From Coix lacryma-jobi var. lacryma-jobi (lineage: Eukaryota > Streptophyta > Magnoliopsida > Poales > Poaceae), in assembly GCA_009763385.1 (NCBI GenBank), contig CM019827.1:118057964-118121963 (forward strand): a stretch of DNA of 64,000 nucleotides, in the 5' to 3' direction. A program made the translations under genes and the position numbers. A model generated the notes under the pieces. It was not told the DNA's origin. It saw only the letters and a program-made list of their open reading frames with translations, and did no database searches. Shown in pieces: positions 19,641 through 30,898 of this stretch. How positions within the stretch are numbered: the stretch's first letter is position 1; the number at the start of each line of letters is the position of its first letter.

Positions 19641-21100
19641 CTGAAATCTGCTTGGATTTCCAGGCACATGGGATGAACTGGGCTGTTGAAGATGTGATCA
19701 TGCCATTCTTGCCACCAGGACTCAAAAAGGGGATGAGCAGACTGGATCAGGTGGAATGGTACTGGTTTGTAGTCTGGCAGATCTTGCCCCAGGCTGAATA
19801 TTCGATGGGCCTGCATCCCGATTGTGATCCGCTCTTTGGACTAAATTTGCTCCCTGGGCCTGATTGTGATGGAAAAGATGAATTTTGGGGGGAGCTGTCC
19901 ACAACCTAATTGCCTGGCTGCTATATTAGGGTGATAGAATTCATAGGTGTGCTTCACCTGTCTTCCCCTGTTGAATTCGGCTGGTAGGATGCAGGGTTTG
20001 ATAAATGAGTTGAAAACTCCTGTGGCCATTTCATCTATGCAGCCATCATCAAAGCTGAATTTGATAAGGAAAGTGAGGTTGTCATTCTCTCTTTAGGGTA
20101 ACCAGAGCACCTGATTGAAGCCCTTGAAGAATAATTTGAAGAGATTGCCAATACTCTTGTTGATGGTTATAGCAGTGGCTGCTTCCCCATAAGTTTGGCA
20201 AGCTTTCTCTGTGGCTTCTTCACCCTCAGCAAAGTTGCTGGAGGGAAAGCTGAGGTTGTCCAATGGCACAGCAATGATTTGATGCATGTATAGCTGAAAC
20301 CATATCTGAACAAACCACCAGGGACCATTGACACAATCAATTGGTGGCAGTCTATCTGTGTTTTCATGGGTGGCATGATACATTTGAGTGGAGATTTGAT
20401 GCATCATGTGGTATATAGATCCCAGGAGGAGTTTGCCTAGAGAGATTTGTTTTCCTTTGGATAATTTGTCAGCCAGTGCAATGTAATTGAGGGTTGGCTC
20501 GTTGGATCTCCCACAGAAGATGAATCTGCACAACCACATGTTCAGAAAAGCCCTGTGCTCTGTCTCTGCTATCGGGCCTGATACTTTGTTGTGGATTTCC
20601 ACATACTTCATCATCCACCCCACGCTGACATCAATGGACCTCTGGGTGATTTTCTCTAATAGCTCATCAGCATTCATGGTCGAAGTGATGTTCAGACCAC
20701 TCATCATGAAGACATCAGCTAAAGTGATTGTCATTATGACATGGCCGAACACAAAAGCATTAAGAGCGTCTGACCAAAAATGAGAAGCCGCTATGAGCAA
20801 TGGTTCATTTTTAGGCATGTCGGCCAAAGACAGTTCCAGAGCATGATGAATGTCTTGGGTTTCCCAGTGAGGACCGAATTTCGCCTGGATTCTTCTATAC
20901 CAGTTCCCCAACGGTGACAGCAGGCAGGGGCCAGTTCTTGAAGGTGTACCGCCACCTGTTCGATGAAATGACTCCGTACTTGAAGGGGATTCTGTTGGTT
21001 TCCATACCAATGATGCTGGTTGGATTGGAGTTCCCCATTGGGCCCAAGAAATAAGAATCGGGATCCGCATCGCATGGAATCAGGATTTCGTCCTGTAGGG
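19641..21100 (-). pseudogene. G1 antisense gene aORF1, plant mobile domain (PMD)
   Basis: The minus-strand frame from about 21070 to 20093 has the order typical of the PMD (aminotransferase-like) fold: FGPHWETQDIHHALELSLAD, FWSDALNAFVFGHVIMTITL, ADVFMMSGLNI, RAFLNMWLCRFIFCG, GKLLLGSIYHMMHQIS and NGPWWFVQIWFQLYM. DYKPVPFHLIQSAHPLFESW and WWQEWHDHIF follow near 19770-19680. The N-terminal part (DEILIPCDADPDSYFLGPMG) is in a neighbouring frame before a shift near 20900. PMD proteins occur both in host silencing factors (MAIN family) and in transposons; this one is clearly element-borne. G2 has no equivalent. Confidence 0.78.
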
Positions 21101-21189
21101 CCTAGAAGAAGAATGTGTGCGGGGGAAGCTAAATGAGCCGAATACCAATGTAAATTGACTGAATGCGTTAAAAGGAGAAAGTGAAGTTC

Positions 21190-21356
21190 ACCTCTGGAAT
21201 CTCGTCATGGGTCGCGATTGCAGAGCTCGGATGGAAGTTGAAGCTGTTGGCAATTTGGGGAAGACGCAGAGCTTGAGGCGGTGCTGACCTAGAATGCGCG
21301 CTGGACTTGCGAACAATTTCAGAACAAATACCTTTGTTCGGAAATTGAGGGGGCAT
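21190..21356 (-). pseudogene. G1 antisense gene aORF1, candidate first exon
   Basis: The minus strand reads PPQALRLPQIANSFNFHPSS then AIATHDEIPEV up to a donor (GAG/GTGAAC), with an acceptor TTCTTCTAG near 21102 leading to the PMD exon. The frame is open back to an ATG at 21356, exactly at the LTR edge; a later, unlabelled start is possible. If the ATG is real, its promoter would have to be inside the 3' LTR, in antisense. Confidence 0.45.
21344..21355 (+). promoter_or_regulatory. G1 polypurine tract
   Basis: ATTGAGGGGGCA immediately precedes the 3' LTR (TGTGTTAACAC). G2 has ATTGTGGGGCA at the same place. Confidence 0.8.
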
Positions 21357-22786
21357 GTGTTAACACAGAATTTTCGCACTATGACAGGTGGGCCAGCACG
21401 GCGCAGGTTCGGGATAAATCACCACCTGAGGGATTCGGTAGACAGCAAGCACGGTCGGCTAATCCAATCGATTCGGCAAGGCTGTGGAGGCGACTGGTCA
21501 AACGAGGAGCGGGTTCGGCAATATGGCGCTGCGGTCGGCTACCTCGGGCTAAGTCGGTTTGCGACAAATACGGCATGTCAGAAGATTTGGCAACAGGAGA
21601 TCTCGTCGTTGTTAGCGCGTGCCGATTATTAAGGGAGGCTTAGAGCGGAAGGCATCATATTTTAGATAGTTTCCTGATTTTATCGTTGTAATCGTATCCT
21701 TCTAGGACTCGTAGAGCACCAGGGTATAAATATAAACCCCGGAACCACTGTAAACAAGTTCATAACCAATGCAACCAAACCGGCCCCGTGCCATCTTCGA
21801 GTCCAAGTCGTGTCGTCGTGTTCTTCGAGAGGAGTCATCGATCCGTCGACCTCCGTAAGTCCCGACAACCTTGCTATCATGTCTAGTATCGTGCGGCGGA
21901 TTTAGATGTGATGCAAGTAGTCTCGCTTGTTGGTAATGGTCGTGCGGCGGATCATTGCTCGATGATGGGGAAGTCTTAGTTTGTGTTAAGATTACGAGTA
22001 AGTACCGTGCGGCAGGCGCTTGCTTGATAAGCTTAGCATAAGCAAGATAGTTATCGGCTCTATTAGGTTTGGCAAGATCTAATAGATTCATTAAGTTACC
22101 TTGTGTTATATGTGTTATTATGTTTATCTCGTTGTAACACTTTATTGCCCAATCTAGATCTCGCTCAGTTCGGCTCTATCTTTTATAGATCTATCCTGTT
22201 CTTCCATGTTCATTATTGTGAGGTCTTTCTATACAGTAGATCTGTTGTTCGTAATAGCCAATTTGATCGTATCTAGATTGCCACGTGGTGAGGGTTCATG
22301 CACGTTGAGTATGTTTGATCTATGATAGAGCTAGGTGTCGTGCGGCAGGCACAGGCTTTAGATTAGTTTAATTATGCTTGGTTTGTATGTTCAATCCCCA
22401 TGGACCCCAACTCGGTTGTACAATTGAGATTGGTTAAGCTTTAATTCATATTTAATACACCATGCAAGTACAATTCTCATGCAAACGTATTCGACAACTC
22501 GTTATTCACGTAACTTCGTTCATATTGCCGAATAGTCTTTACACCTGTTGGCAGATAGCTTTCATAGCTATATGTCGTCGTAAGTGGCTTCAGGGCCGTA
22601 TATCTTGGAACTGTCTGGTCTCACCCAGCATGTTCCAGCTTTGTATTTAACAACTTCTTTTCCCTTGTTAGTTGCAGGGCAAACTGACTGGCACGCACCG
22701 GACTTTTGAGCACCCGGGCCACGTTTGAAGCTAGCTTTTCCGGCTTGCTGTGTGATTGGCACAGTGCGCCACTTTTGGTGCCAACA
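21356..22786 (+). repeat. G1 3' LTR (right edge uncertain)
   Basis: Starts TGTGTTAACACAG after the PPT. TATA box TATAAATATAA at 21725-21735. Shares with the G2 LTR the segments near 22045 (TTATCGGCTCTATTAGG) and near 22590 (CCGTATATCTTGGAACTGTC). Four copies of CGTGCGGCRG (near 21889, 21941, 22005, 22338) form a dispersed repeat. The end is set at CCAACA (22786) because an unrelated sequence follows; no 5-bp repeat confirms it. Confidence 0.65.
21725..21735 (+). promoter_or_regulatory. G1 LTR TATA box
   Basis: TATAAATATAA, about 370 bases into the LTR. The G2 LTR has TATAAATA at 51552-51559 in the same context. Confidence 0.65.
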
Positions 22787-23462
22787 GTTTGGTCTAAACA
22801 TTGAAGATCCAAAACCCAAACCATAGACACACAAACCTACTCTCAGATCACAAATGGTGCTAGCCTAGCTTTGAGTCTTGCTTGGGCACTAATGACAAAC
22901 AAGATGCAAATTACCTCGTATGAGAAAGTCTATTCCTGCAACCATCATTGTCCAAGACATCAAGACAAGAAGTGGGAAGTTATCCTCTTTTCTAATCAAG
23001 AGCTAGCTTGAGAGACAAGATGGTACCACTACAACAATAGCAAGATCTATAAGTCAAACACATGAACATGTTGTTGGGAGTCCATATACATCACAAGCCA
23101 GCCTGGGAGGAGAGACAATTCCGTTGTCTAGATGTGTTTCACAATCAAAGGGAGAAAGCCACTTCTAGCATATTGATCTTCTACTCACTACTTTGATCAG
23201 TACAAACCACTAGATGCTATCCCAATCGAGAAGAAGAATATGATCCACCACTCATTCTTGGAAGATCGTTCTTGAACACCATCAATGTTATCATCTTTGC
23301 GGACCTAGAGAACTCAACTTTTGAATCTTTCACTGTATCTTCAACATCTATATCACTTATGAGCAGCCAAAGAGAACCAAGAGAAGACATCGAAGGGAGA
23401 ACCAACTGCCAAGAATTGAGGAGGGCATCATGAAGGATGAAGGCACTGCACCACAAGAGTTA
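22787..23462 (+). mobile_element. X1 internal fragment A, degenerate gypsy gag/protease remnant
   Basis: Coding is poor, but 23247-23335 reads EYDPPLILGRSFLNTINVII, the flap-to-end signature of a gypsy aspartic protease (ILGR-F-L). Nothing recognisable stands before it. The region is cut at 23463 by the solo LTR and resumes at 27135. A second protease remnant occurs at about 28340, so this may be a separate copy from fragment B. Confidence 0.6.
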
Positions 23463-23467
23463 GAAGA
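23463..23467. repeat. Left target-site duplication of solo LTR (GAAGA)
   Basis: Equals 27135-27139 on the other side. Confidence 0.85.
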
Positions 23468-24011
23468 TGTGACACCCCAATTTTAAGAACAAATTGGAGC
23501 ACAATATATGTATGCCAGGATCAATTTTCATACATATATCCACATCATAGTAAATATCAAAACAATGCTTTATTAATAATATCGAACTTTGTTACATAAA
23601 TGACCCTCGGGTCTGAAATAAAAAGTACAGACTCTCATGATAACGGACTCTAATGAAGACTCTGATGTAGATGCAGAAATCTGGACTCCATCTCCACAGG
23701 AAGGTCGACCGGGGGTAGCGCCATCCTAGTACAGGTCATCAGGGTCGTAGCCTCCGTCTTCTAGATACTCCTGCTCCTCGTACGTGTAGTCTCCAGCGTC
23801 TGGGTGGGGTAGCAGGGGGGACAAAGAGGAAGGGTGAGTACATCGAAATGTACTCCGCAAGTGTAGGAAATAAGTGCTTATGAGGCTAATAACAAAGGTA
23901 GGCTGACTCTGTTTGACTCAAGCACCTAAAGCAACACATCCTATTATTCCTATTAGTCCTATGCACCTATTTACTAGGTTATAACCACAGTCTCCATCTG
24001 TAACAGTAACC

Positions 24012-24110
24012 ACACTCGGAGTCGCACTGAGCAAACCACACTCGGAGTCACACCGAGCAACCAACACTTGGAGTCCACCAAGCAACCACACTTGGAGTCA
24101 CACCAAGCAA
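24012..24110. repeat. Four-unit short tandem repeat in solo LTR
   Basis: Units of about 25 bases, CACTCGGAGTCACACCGAGCA type. Two have CTCGG paired with CTGAG or CCGAG; two have CTTGG paired with CCAAG. The stem arms change together. Confidence 0.75.
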
Positions 24111-25559
24111 AACCCACACCTGAAGTCCATAAGATGACCCGAACTAGGCCGTTACAAGGAGTCCTATGTGTATTAGTTCCATACGTCACGACATAGAGAG
24201 CTACCTTCCGTAATAACACCAGGTCTGCGCCCGAGCCTGGGAGTCACTCCCGTACCAAGCAGTAACCCGCGTAGAAGAAGCCTCTGTACCCATGTCATAT
24301 GAGACTAATAACCACATAAGGCTTCTCTAACGAACTAGAACCAACCCACCAACTAATCTCGAAGAAGTCCAAGCCCGCTCGTGACCGTGAGCACGGCTGA
24401 TATATCAGTTTTAATACTCTGCAGAGTTTGCACATCTTTACCCATGAGTCATGCGTTCCCCATCACGCCAAACACTGCCAAGGTGCACAGCGGGGTCGCA
24501 CTACAAGGCCTTTACAAAGCCCCTACAAGCCTGTGTTACACGTACTCTAAGGTTTCTCCCCTGTCCATAAGTCTACGACCCCAAGGGACCCCTCTTGAGC
24601 CACTAAAACAAACCCCGTGTAGCATAACTTGGAGGAAACTAATTAATTAGCCAGATCCAGCCCATCCAGACCTCATGGCTGTGCTGTGTAACCGGGTTAC
24701 ATGCTCCGAGAACCGGGTCCTAGGGATCCAGGCAGGATAATCTAGCACGAGCCCAGAACCAAAAACCAAATACAGCTGCCGAGTCGCACGGCGCAAAAAC
24801 CACCAGTACGGTCCATCCTGCCGGATTTACCTACTCACCATACTACTCATTACCAGTCCACATGTTTCATAGATCATTAATCAGAATTAATTATAATAAC
24901 CATCCCATCCCAAGACAGCAAGGCTAAGCATGACTTCTACCTAATCCATCCCAAACCAGGTGTCAAGGAAAATATAATCAAATGCTAGTAAACCATATCA
25001 TGGGATTCAATGTTAAGAAACTGCATGCAACTACTGGATCTAACTACTCTAACTCAAAAGTAAAATAAATATGGGTGCAAGATGTTCAAGGACACTTGCC
25101 TGCGGGCTGGGTCGAAACTGCAAGATCTAGAGCGTCCTCGTACTCCGCCGCTCTCTGGATCACACATCAATACATGGCCCAAACAAAGCAATATAAGAAA
25201 CAGCACATCAAACATTATGAAAACAGAACATAAACTGATCTACTATGTAGAGTTCGACGAGACGAATCTACCGCAAGTTGAATGGGTCGAAACGGAGTTA
25301 AAACGAAAAAGTTATGGGCATTTGAAGTTGGGTGGCATTTCTGTAAATAGATTGAACTCATTTTCGAATTTAAATAAATCAAAAACTGAATTTAAACTGT
25401 CGGTGGACCGGGCCTCAATTCGGATAAAGTGCAGGGGCTAGAACAGAAGAAACGCGCAGATTCAGTTTACTATGCTGGTGGAGCGCGGGTTAATTCTAGA
25501 GAAAGCGAGGGCCTCTTTAGAAAAGATGCATCGGCGAAAGGGTATCGGCTTTTCTCGGC

Positions 25560-26770
25560 CGTTGATCCGGCGATGAGTGACTGTGATTAGATCGGCGAGG
25601 CGGGACTGTGCGGAGGACTGCGCCTCATTTTCGAAAAAGTGCAGGGGCTGAGGCGCTATTTTTCCAAGACTCAGTGAACAGATCTTTTGGACCGCGGGTT
25701 GATTTCAAAAGAAGGAAGGGTCTCTTTTACAAAAGGTACGCGGCGGAGCGCGGCTGCTGGCGTGTCAGTGAGTGGCGCCACGTGGTGCTCGCCGATTGAC
25801 GCGGCGTGCCACGATGGCCGTGGACGCGAGGAGGTGGACGCCGTGGACCGAGTCTATGGACTCATAAACTCGGCTCATACCGGTTTGATAGTTGCATCTA
25901 ATCTGGGGCGTCGGTTCGGAGATGGACGGTGCAGGGGCGGGTTCGGACGAGACACTCGCCGTTGGTGGCGCTTCGCGCGGTGGCGCGCGCCCGAGCAGGC
26001 GCGGCGGCGCCATGGGAGAGGCTCGCCGGAGTGATCGGAAAGGGACCTAGGGGCTAGTAGAGACCTAGGAGGGAGGTGGGATCGGACGAGCAGCTTACAG
26101 CGAGTCCGTTGGTAGGGTTCACGTCGTCGGTGGTGGTCCGATTGAGGGAGTTCGACGAGGAAGACGACTGCCCGTAGCTCGGATCTCCGGTGAGTGCGAA
26201 GAGGGGTGCGACACGGTCGCCAGTCAAGGCGGAAAGGCTTCGTAGCAGCTCACGACGCCACTGCCAAAACGCGGAGGAGGTTGGGGAGACGAGTGGCGCG
26301 GTGGTGCTTGATGGGGTGCACGGCGATGGCGTCGGTGGAAAGGGAAAGGAGGGAGCAGAGGCCGGGGGGGGTGTTTTGTAGGTCAGGGGGTGGCGGCGCG
26401 ATGCGATCTACGGGTCGACCCCGGGGAAAAGCGGAGAGGATGAGGGCGAGCAAGGGGGACTCTGCGGTGGATTCGAGCGGGTGTTAGGCCGATGGCGTCG
26501 CGCGTAGGGCGGCTGGAGGTTGGGGGGGGAGACGCACGACATGTGCGGTGGGGTGGTGAGCTGACGGCGCGCGGGGACGCGCGTGGCCTGGCGGCTGGCT
26601 CAACTGGGCCGCAAGCGTGCGAGGGAGAGTGCGTGGGCCGAGCGGTGGCTGGAGCTGGGTGCGGGCCGGCGCATGGGAGAGAACAGAGAAAGGGAGAGGC
26701 AACGGGCTGGGCCGCGCGCGAGAGGAGAGGGATGGGTTGGGCTGCAAAGGGGAGAGAGAGGAGGTGAGCC
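25560..26770. other. GC-rich block of solo LTR, no supported gene
   Basis: High GC with long open frames on both strands rich in Arg, Ala, Pro and Ser. These come from base composition rather than coding: they have no recognisable domain, and both strands are open equally. By position it would be the transcribed leader side of the LTR. Confidence 0.5.
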
Positions 26771-27134
26771 TCGTTGCCTTTCTTCTTTTCTTTTTGTTTT
26801 TCAAGGTTTAGCAAACTCTTTTAAATTCAGATTTCAAATTCTTTTGAAATCAAAATCAGTTTTCAAACTTTTGAAAAAGTTCTCCCTAGGTTTTGAAAAT
26901 AAAATTGGGGTTTGATTTTGTAAAATTTTCATAAATCTTTTATTTATTTTCTAAATAGAATAAATCCGGTTCGCCCTATACGGGTTTAATAAATTATTTT
27001 CCACCCAATAAAATTTATGCAACGGCACGAATGCAACAAACATCTGGCTAGAATTTTTCCTTCGTCTAGGGTTTTGGCCATTTCCTTATTAAATTCTAAT
27101 TTATTTTAATTAATTAAACACCCGGGGTGTTACA

Positions 27135-27139
27135 GAAGA
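27135..27139. repeat. Right target-site duplication of solo LTR (GAAGA)
   Basis: Matches 23463-23467. Confidence 0.85.
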
Positions 27140-29451
27140 TGAAGAGATTACCTAAGTTAGCAAATCAAGAAGAACAGTCGATAAGATCTCCATCATCTAG
27201 ACATTGTTGAGAGGAGAAGTCTCAGTTGTGACATTACAAGACAAAGGACTATCATAGAGGCACTCGAGTAGCAACTCTAATTTCAGGTCTCTTGTCAACC
27301 CAATAATTAAAGGGAAAACAAGAAAGGTTGACAAGAGAAGAATGCGGAACTGTCCCTACATCTTCATAGTACAGAATTAATACAAGAAAGAGAGAGGATC
27401 CTAGTCAGCATACTTGAGGAACAATAAGTCGACAAGAGAGAAGGAAGATCGATACCTCTAAAGATGATTCCACTATGATCTTCCTCCTCTCAATCACACA
27501 CTGTGAGACAAACAAGAGAAGACAAGTCATTCATAAACAACAACCAGCTAGACAAGAGAAGCTTCCACAAGGTGGTTCAGAATAATCACTTTCCAATGAC
27601 AAAGTAATATTTCAAGGTATGTAACCATCACTTTAAAAGCTTCTTCTTGATTCTAGTATGAACATAAATAAAGAACTAAACATGTTTAAATTGCACCTCA
27701 CTTGATCCAACCTAATCAACTCAACATATTCAGTCCTTTGATCCTTGTTCATAGCTTTACTCTCTTGAATCTCACTGTCTTAACTAAATGAGCTAAAATG
27801 TTGTGCATCCAACCTTTGGAAGATGATATATCTCAACCATGAAAAGATCAACACTTTATGCATAGATTATCCTTCCTTGGGTTAAGTAATCTGATCTGTT
27901 AAATATTTTAAGATGCTACTTTCATGCTCATCCTCTAATCCTATCACTCATGTTAAGATTGAATAGGACACATACAACAAGTTTGTCTTGTGCAATGTGC
28001 CCAAGGTTAGAGGGGAATAAACAAAACTTTTGGTTCTGTTGGTGTTTTTCCACCAACAGAGCCCATGCACTTGATCTCTACCTTGTCTTTATGAGCAGGA
28101 CACACTCTCGAGCAAACATGGAGATTTATTCACTCCCAAGTTCTACAGAGTGAAGGTCCTAGATCTACAAGAACATACACACTGAGCAAGATAATGCCAG
28201 CTTCCACAATTAACGCTTCACTTCAAACTGCTGGACGAACAAACATGAGTGACACCATATAAAGAGGCATAAACAAGAAGGAATGATGGAAGACGTCGTA
28301 GTCAGAATTAGAGGTCATGAAGTCCCCACAGACTTCTTGATCCTCGACATGAGAAGATGATTATGTCCACCTCATCCTAGGAAGATCATTCCTCTACACT
28401 ACAAGTACAATCATCTACAAGAGGAAATCCATTTTCACTTTCCTGGAGAAAAAGTACGATGCTACTTCATGCTACTTCATCAACTACATACCCAATGAAG
28501 CACTCAAGAGGAACAGAAGTAAAAGACGCCGCTCTCAATGCCAAAGAAGATAAACTATCAAGAATAGAGAGGCCAATCACAAAGAAGAAGCTATCGACAC
28601 TGTCCCAGAAAAGAAAGAAGAGAAACCTCAATATAGTGAACCACAAGAAGTGAAGACTCAGACCAAGAAAGTATGAAAGAAAAAGTCTGCACCTAAGAGG
28701 TACAATCAATAACAACTTTCCAAACGCCTGGCATACCTTGGGAGGTCTGAACCAAGGAAAGGTCCGGTTCGTCGGACCTAAATATCCGAACCTTCGCCAA
28801 AAGGTAAAAATCGGTAGTTATCCTCATATTTACTTTTCTGCATATTTCTCATATTTAATTCTTAGTCATTTATTGCATCATCATATTTAATCTACAAACA
28901 TTTTAATTTCTGCATTGCATTAGAAAAGAAAATAAAAATGTTGCAATTGTTACACAATATCATAAACCATAAAGCCCCATGTGAATAATTCTATGGTGTG
29001 TAAAAACTCATAAGGATATTCACCGTGGTGGCATAAAATAATAAATATGCATGCATTCATCCTGTTGCATTTTCCCTTGCATCATAAAAATATAAAAACA
29101 TAAAAATATTGAGAAAGAGATCTTACTGAAATTCTAGACAATCAAGGCTTGAGTGGCCAACCGCTAATATGTTCCACAAGTTTTGTTGTCTATTTAAGTT
29201 TCACAGGATTTAAAGGCCAAGAAAAACTGACGAGCAAGTGAATGCTCCATCCACTGTTGAGCACTGTCTCAACAAACATCAACATCAATCAAAGCTCTAA
29301 TAGAGGAAGGACATATCCACTACTAGTCTGCTACATTGCAAGATCGAACGACTACGTCAACATTCAGCTTGGGGGAAGGCACCCCCATGTATCCACGTAA
29401 GTATCTTTATCCTCTTATGTTTTTATAAACAAATTCAAATAAAAAAAAGAA

Positions 29452-29620
29452 TGTGAGCACATGAAGGCTCACCCTTAAAAAAGAAGAACAAAAATATGTG
29501 GGCACATGAAGGCTCACCATTAGAAAAAGAAAAGAAAATACAAAAATATGTGGGCACATGAAGGCTCACCATTAATTAAAAAAGAGACAAAAATATATGG
29601 GCACATGAAGGCTCAACGGT
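29452..29620. repeat. X1 repeat with GTGAGC/GCTCAC hairpin, four units
   Basis: Units of about 48-53 bases share GTG(A/G)GCACATGAAGGCTCAC followed by an A-rich stretch. GTGAGC and GCTCAC can pair around ACATGAAG. Two copies occur in X2 near 55800-55865 on the other strand. Confidence 0.8.
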
Positions 29621-29679
29621 ATGAAGGGAACCAGCTTGGGGGAGATGCACCCCTGTTATCTTCACGAATCAGGTATGTC

Positions 29680-29681
<2 letters not shown>

Positions 29682-29771
<90 letters not shown>
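29682..29771. repeat. Microsatellite (TTA)n, about 30 units
   Basis: An uninterrupted TTA run in the X1 untranslated region directly after the second GCTTGGGGGA motif and a GGTATGT. X2 has no such run at its matching site (about 55740). Confidence 0.95.
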
Positions 29772-29772
<1 letters not shown>

Positions 29773-30298
29773 TGCTATTAGCTTTTATCTTAAAGTGCGT
29801 TAGATTAAATAAATAAAATAGTGTGTTAGATTAAATAAATAAAATAGTGTGTCTAGTTTGTTTTAGAAGTTGATGACCAAAGAAGAACCCTCTCTCTCTA
29901 ATCTTTTGCATGGAAATGATGAATAGTTGCTCTATCTAATTTCTTTCAAGTACCTAGCCTCCAAAGCATGAGTTCTCCTAATTAATAATGTCTTAAAATA
30001 AAATTAAATGCATAGTTGGCAAATACTTAATCTACGGTCTAGGTAATTGGGATATGACATGTGATGATCTGAGCTGCTATTATCTTGTTCTAAACAACAC
30101 TAGAATTCCGGAGATTTCTAAATATAAACATGACTAATAACTGCATTGAGTTAAATTAAGCTTTGTTGACCCTATGAGTAGTTTATCATACCATTGAATT
30201 GAGATCACTTACACATTTCATCCATCTTCCTCATAAATGCTCATAATTATCTGTTGCTATACTCTCTGAAGTTTGTTGGAGCATGTGGCTATCATTTA

Positions 30299-30475
30299 AA
30301 AAAAAAGAAAAAAAGAAAAAAAAAGAGAAAAAAAGAAGAAAAAAAGAGAGAAAGATCCGAGGAAATAAAAAGGGACAAGTGTCCGAAACCTCAAAAATAT
30401 AGATCCCGAGGAAATAAAAAGGGACAAGTGTCCGGAACCTCGAAGAGAAAAAAAATGGGCACATGCCCGATAGTA
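30299..30475. repeat. Purine-rich stretch with repeated GGGACAAGTGTCC hairpins
   Basis: An AAAG-rich run is followed by two units of AATAAAAAGGGACAAGTGTC with flanking GAGG/CCTC, and a variant GGGCACATGCCC. X2 has the reverse complement at about 55120-55210 in one copy, so X1 has duplicated it. Confidence 0.75.
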
Positions 30476-30886
30476 GAATTAGCCTGATAGCCATATGTCT
30501 CTGATAGACAGAAGAGAGTGAATATATTCGAAAGAGCATTCGACTCCATTTTTCCCTACACATGCACTTCTTGATTCAATGGTTGGTTGACTTTCTCTTT
30601 GGATCCATGTTTATTTGACAACACATGTATTAAAGCTTTTGAAAATTAATTAAAACTCCGGGATAAAGGTGAAGTGAAAGAACTTGGACATAGTGCTTGA
30701 TTTGATCGTTCAATCTCTGAATTACTCAAGATCTAAGGTAAAAGTAATAAGCCCCATGAAGAATAACATGATGTATTTTGGGAGAATTTTTGTTTAACAG
30801 CTGGTATACTTGTTGGAAGTGAAGATATTGTAGCAACTCCTGATCCATTTTAATTTTTGGTTTTGCTAAGGGACTAGCAATGGGTA

Positions 30887-30898
30887 AGCTTGGGGGAA
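30887..30898 (+). promoter_or_regulatory. X1 polypurine tract
   Basis: AAGCTTGGGGGAA borders the LTR start (30899). The same GCTTGGGGGA core occurs at 29367 and 29634, each with a nearby CACCCC. These look like duplicated PPTs. Confidence 0.8.

Larger units (their letters stand above)
1..22786 (+). mobile_element. G1: Tat-lineage Ty3/gypsy retrotransposon, 5' part outside window, split by T2
   Basis: The element enters the window inside its protease. It runs through reverse transcriptase, two RNase H domains and integrase (to 3689), a short repeat block, two minus-strand genes, a PPT (21344-21355) and a 3' LTR (21356 to about 22786). The second RNase H after the RT-linked one and the antisense genes between integrase and PPT are hallmarks of the Tat lineage in plants. 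T2 occupies 4491-17416 within it, so G1 is older than T2. G2 (from 32361) is the same family. The 5' LTR and gag lie left of the window. The right LTR edge is uncertain. Confidence 0.9.
23468..27134 (-). mobile_element. Solo LTR, 3.67 kb, Tekay/Del-like
   Basis: Bordered by TGTGACACCCC and GGGGTGTTACA, near-perfect inverted ends, with TSD GAAGA. On the minus strand it starts TGTAACACCCCGGG, the usual opening of long Tekay/Del chromovirus LTRs, whose size (3-4 kb) it matches. It contains no pol sequence, a GC-rich block (25560-26760) and an AT-rich end. A single LTR with intact TSD implies LTR-LTR recombination of a once complete element. It lies in X1, so is younger than X1. Confidence 0.72.
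27140..30898 (+). mobile_element. X1 internal fragment B, degenerate, no reverse transcriptase
   Basis: Left part is AC- and GA-rich with heavy decay. A protease remnant lies about 28355-28450 (DDYVHLILGRSFLYTTSTII). After it no RT, RNase H or integrase motif can be found before the PPT, so the copy is deleted or of a non-autonomous type. The right part (29350-30898) is a long untranslated region with hairpin repeats, a microsatellite and repeated GCTTGGGGGA, ending in the PPT. The segment 29160-30898 is homologous, in inverted orientation, to 54687-56153 of X2. Confidence 0.65.

Noticed and set aside
22546..22786. TGTTGGCA...TGCCAACA, perfect 8-base inverted ends, as a small solo LTR or MITE
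   Set aside because: Flanks ACACC and GTTTG do not match, and the inside aligns in part with the G2 LTR (TTGGAACTGTC), so it is better read as G1 LTR.
26383..26814. Long open frame on the minus strand in the GC-rich block
   Set aside because: Pro/Arg/Ser composition, equally open on the other strand and in other frames, no domain; explained by base composition of the solo LTR.
29621..29803. Open frames of repeated Ile or Tyr
   Set aside because: They are translations of the TTA microsatellite.
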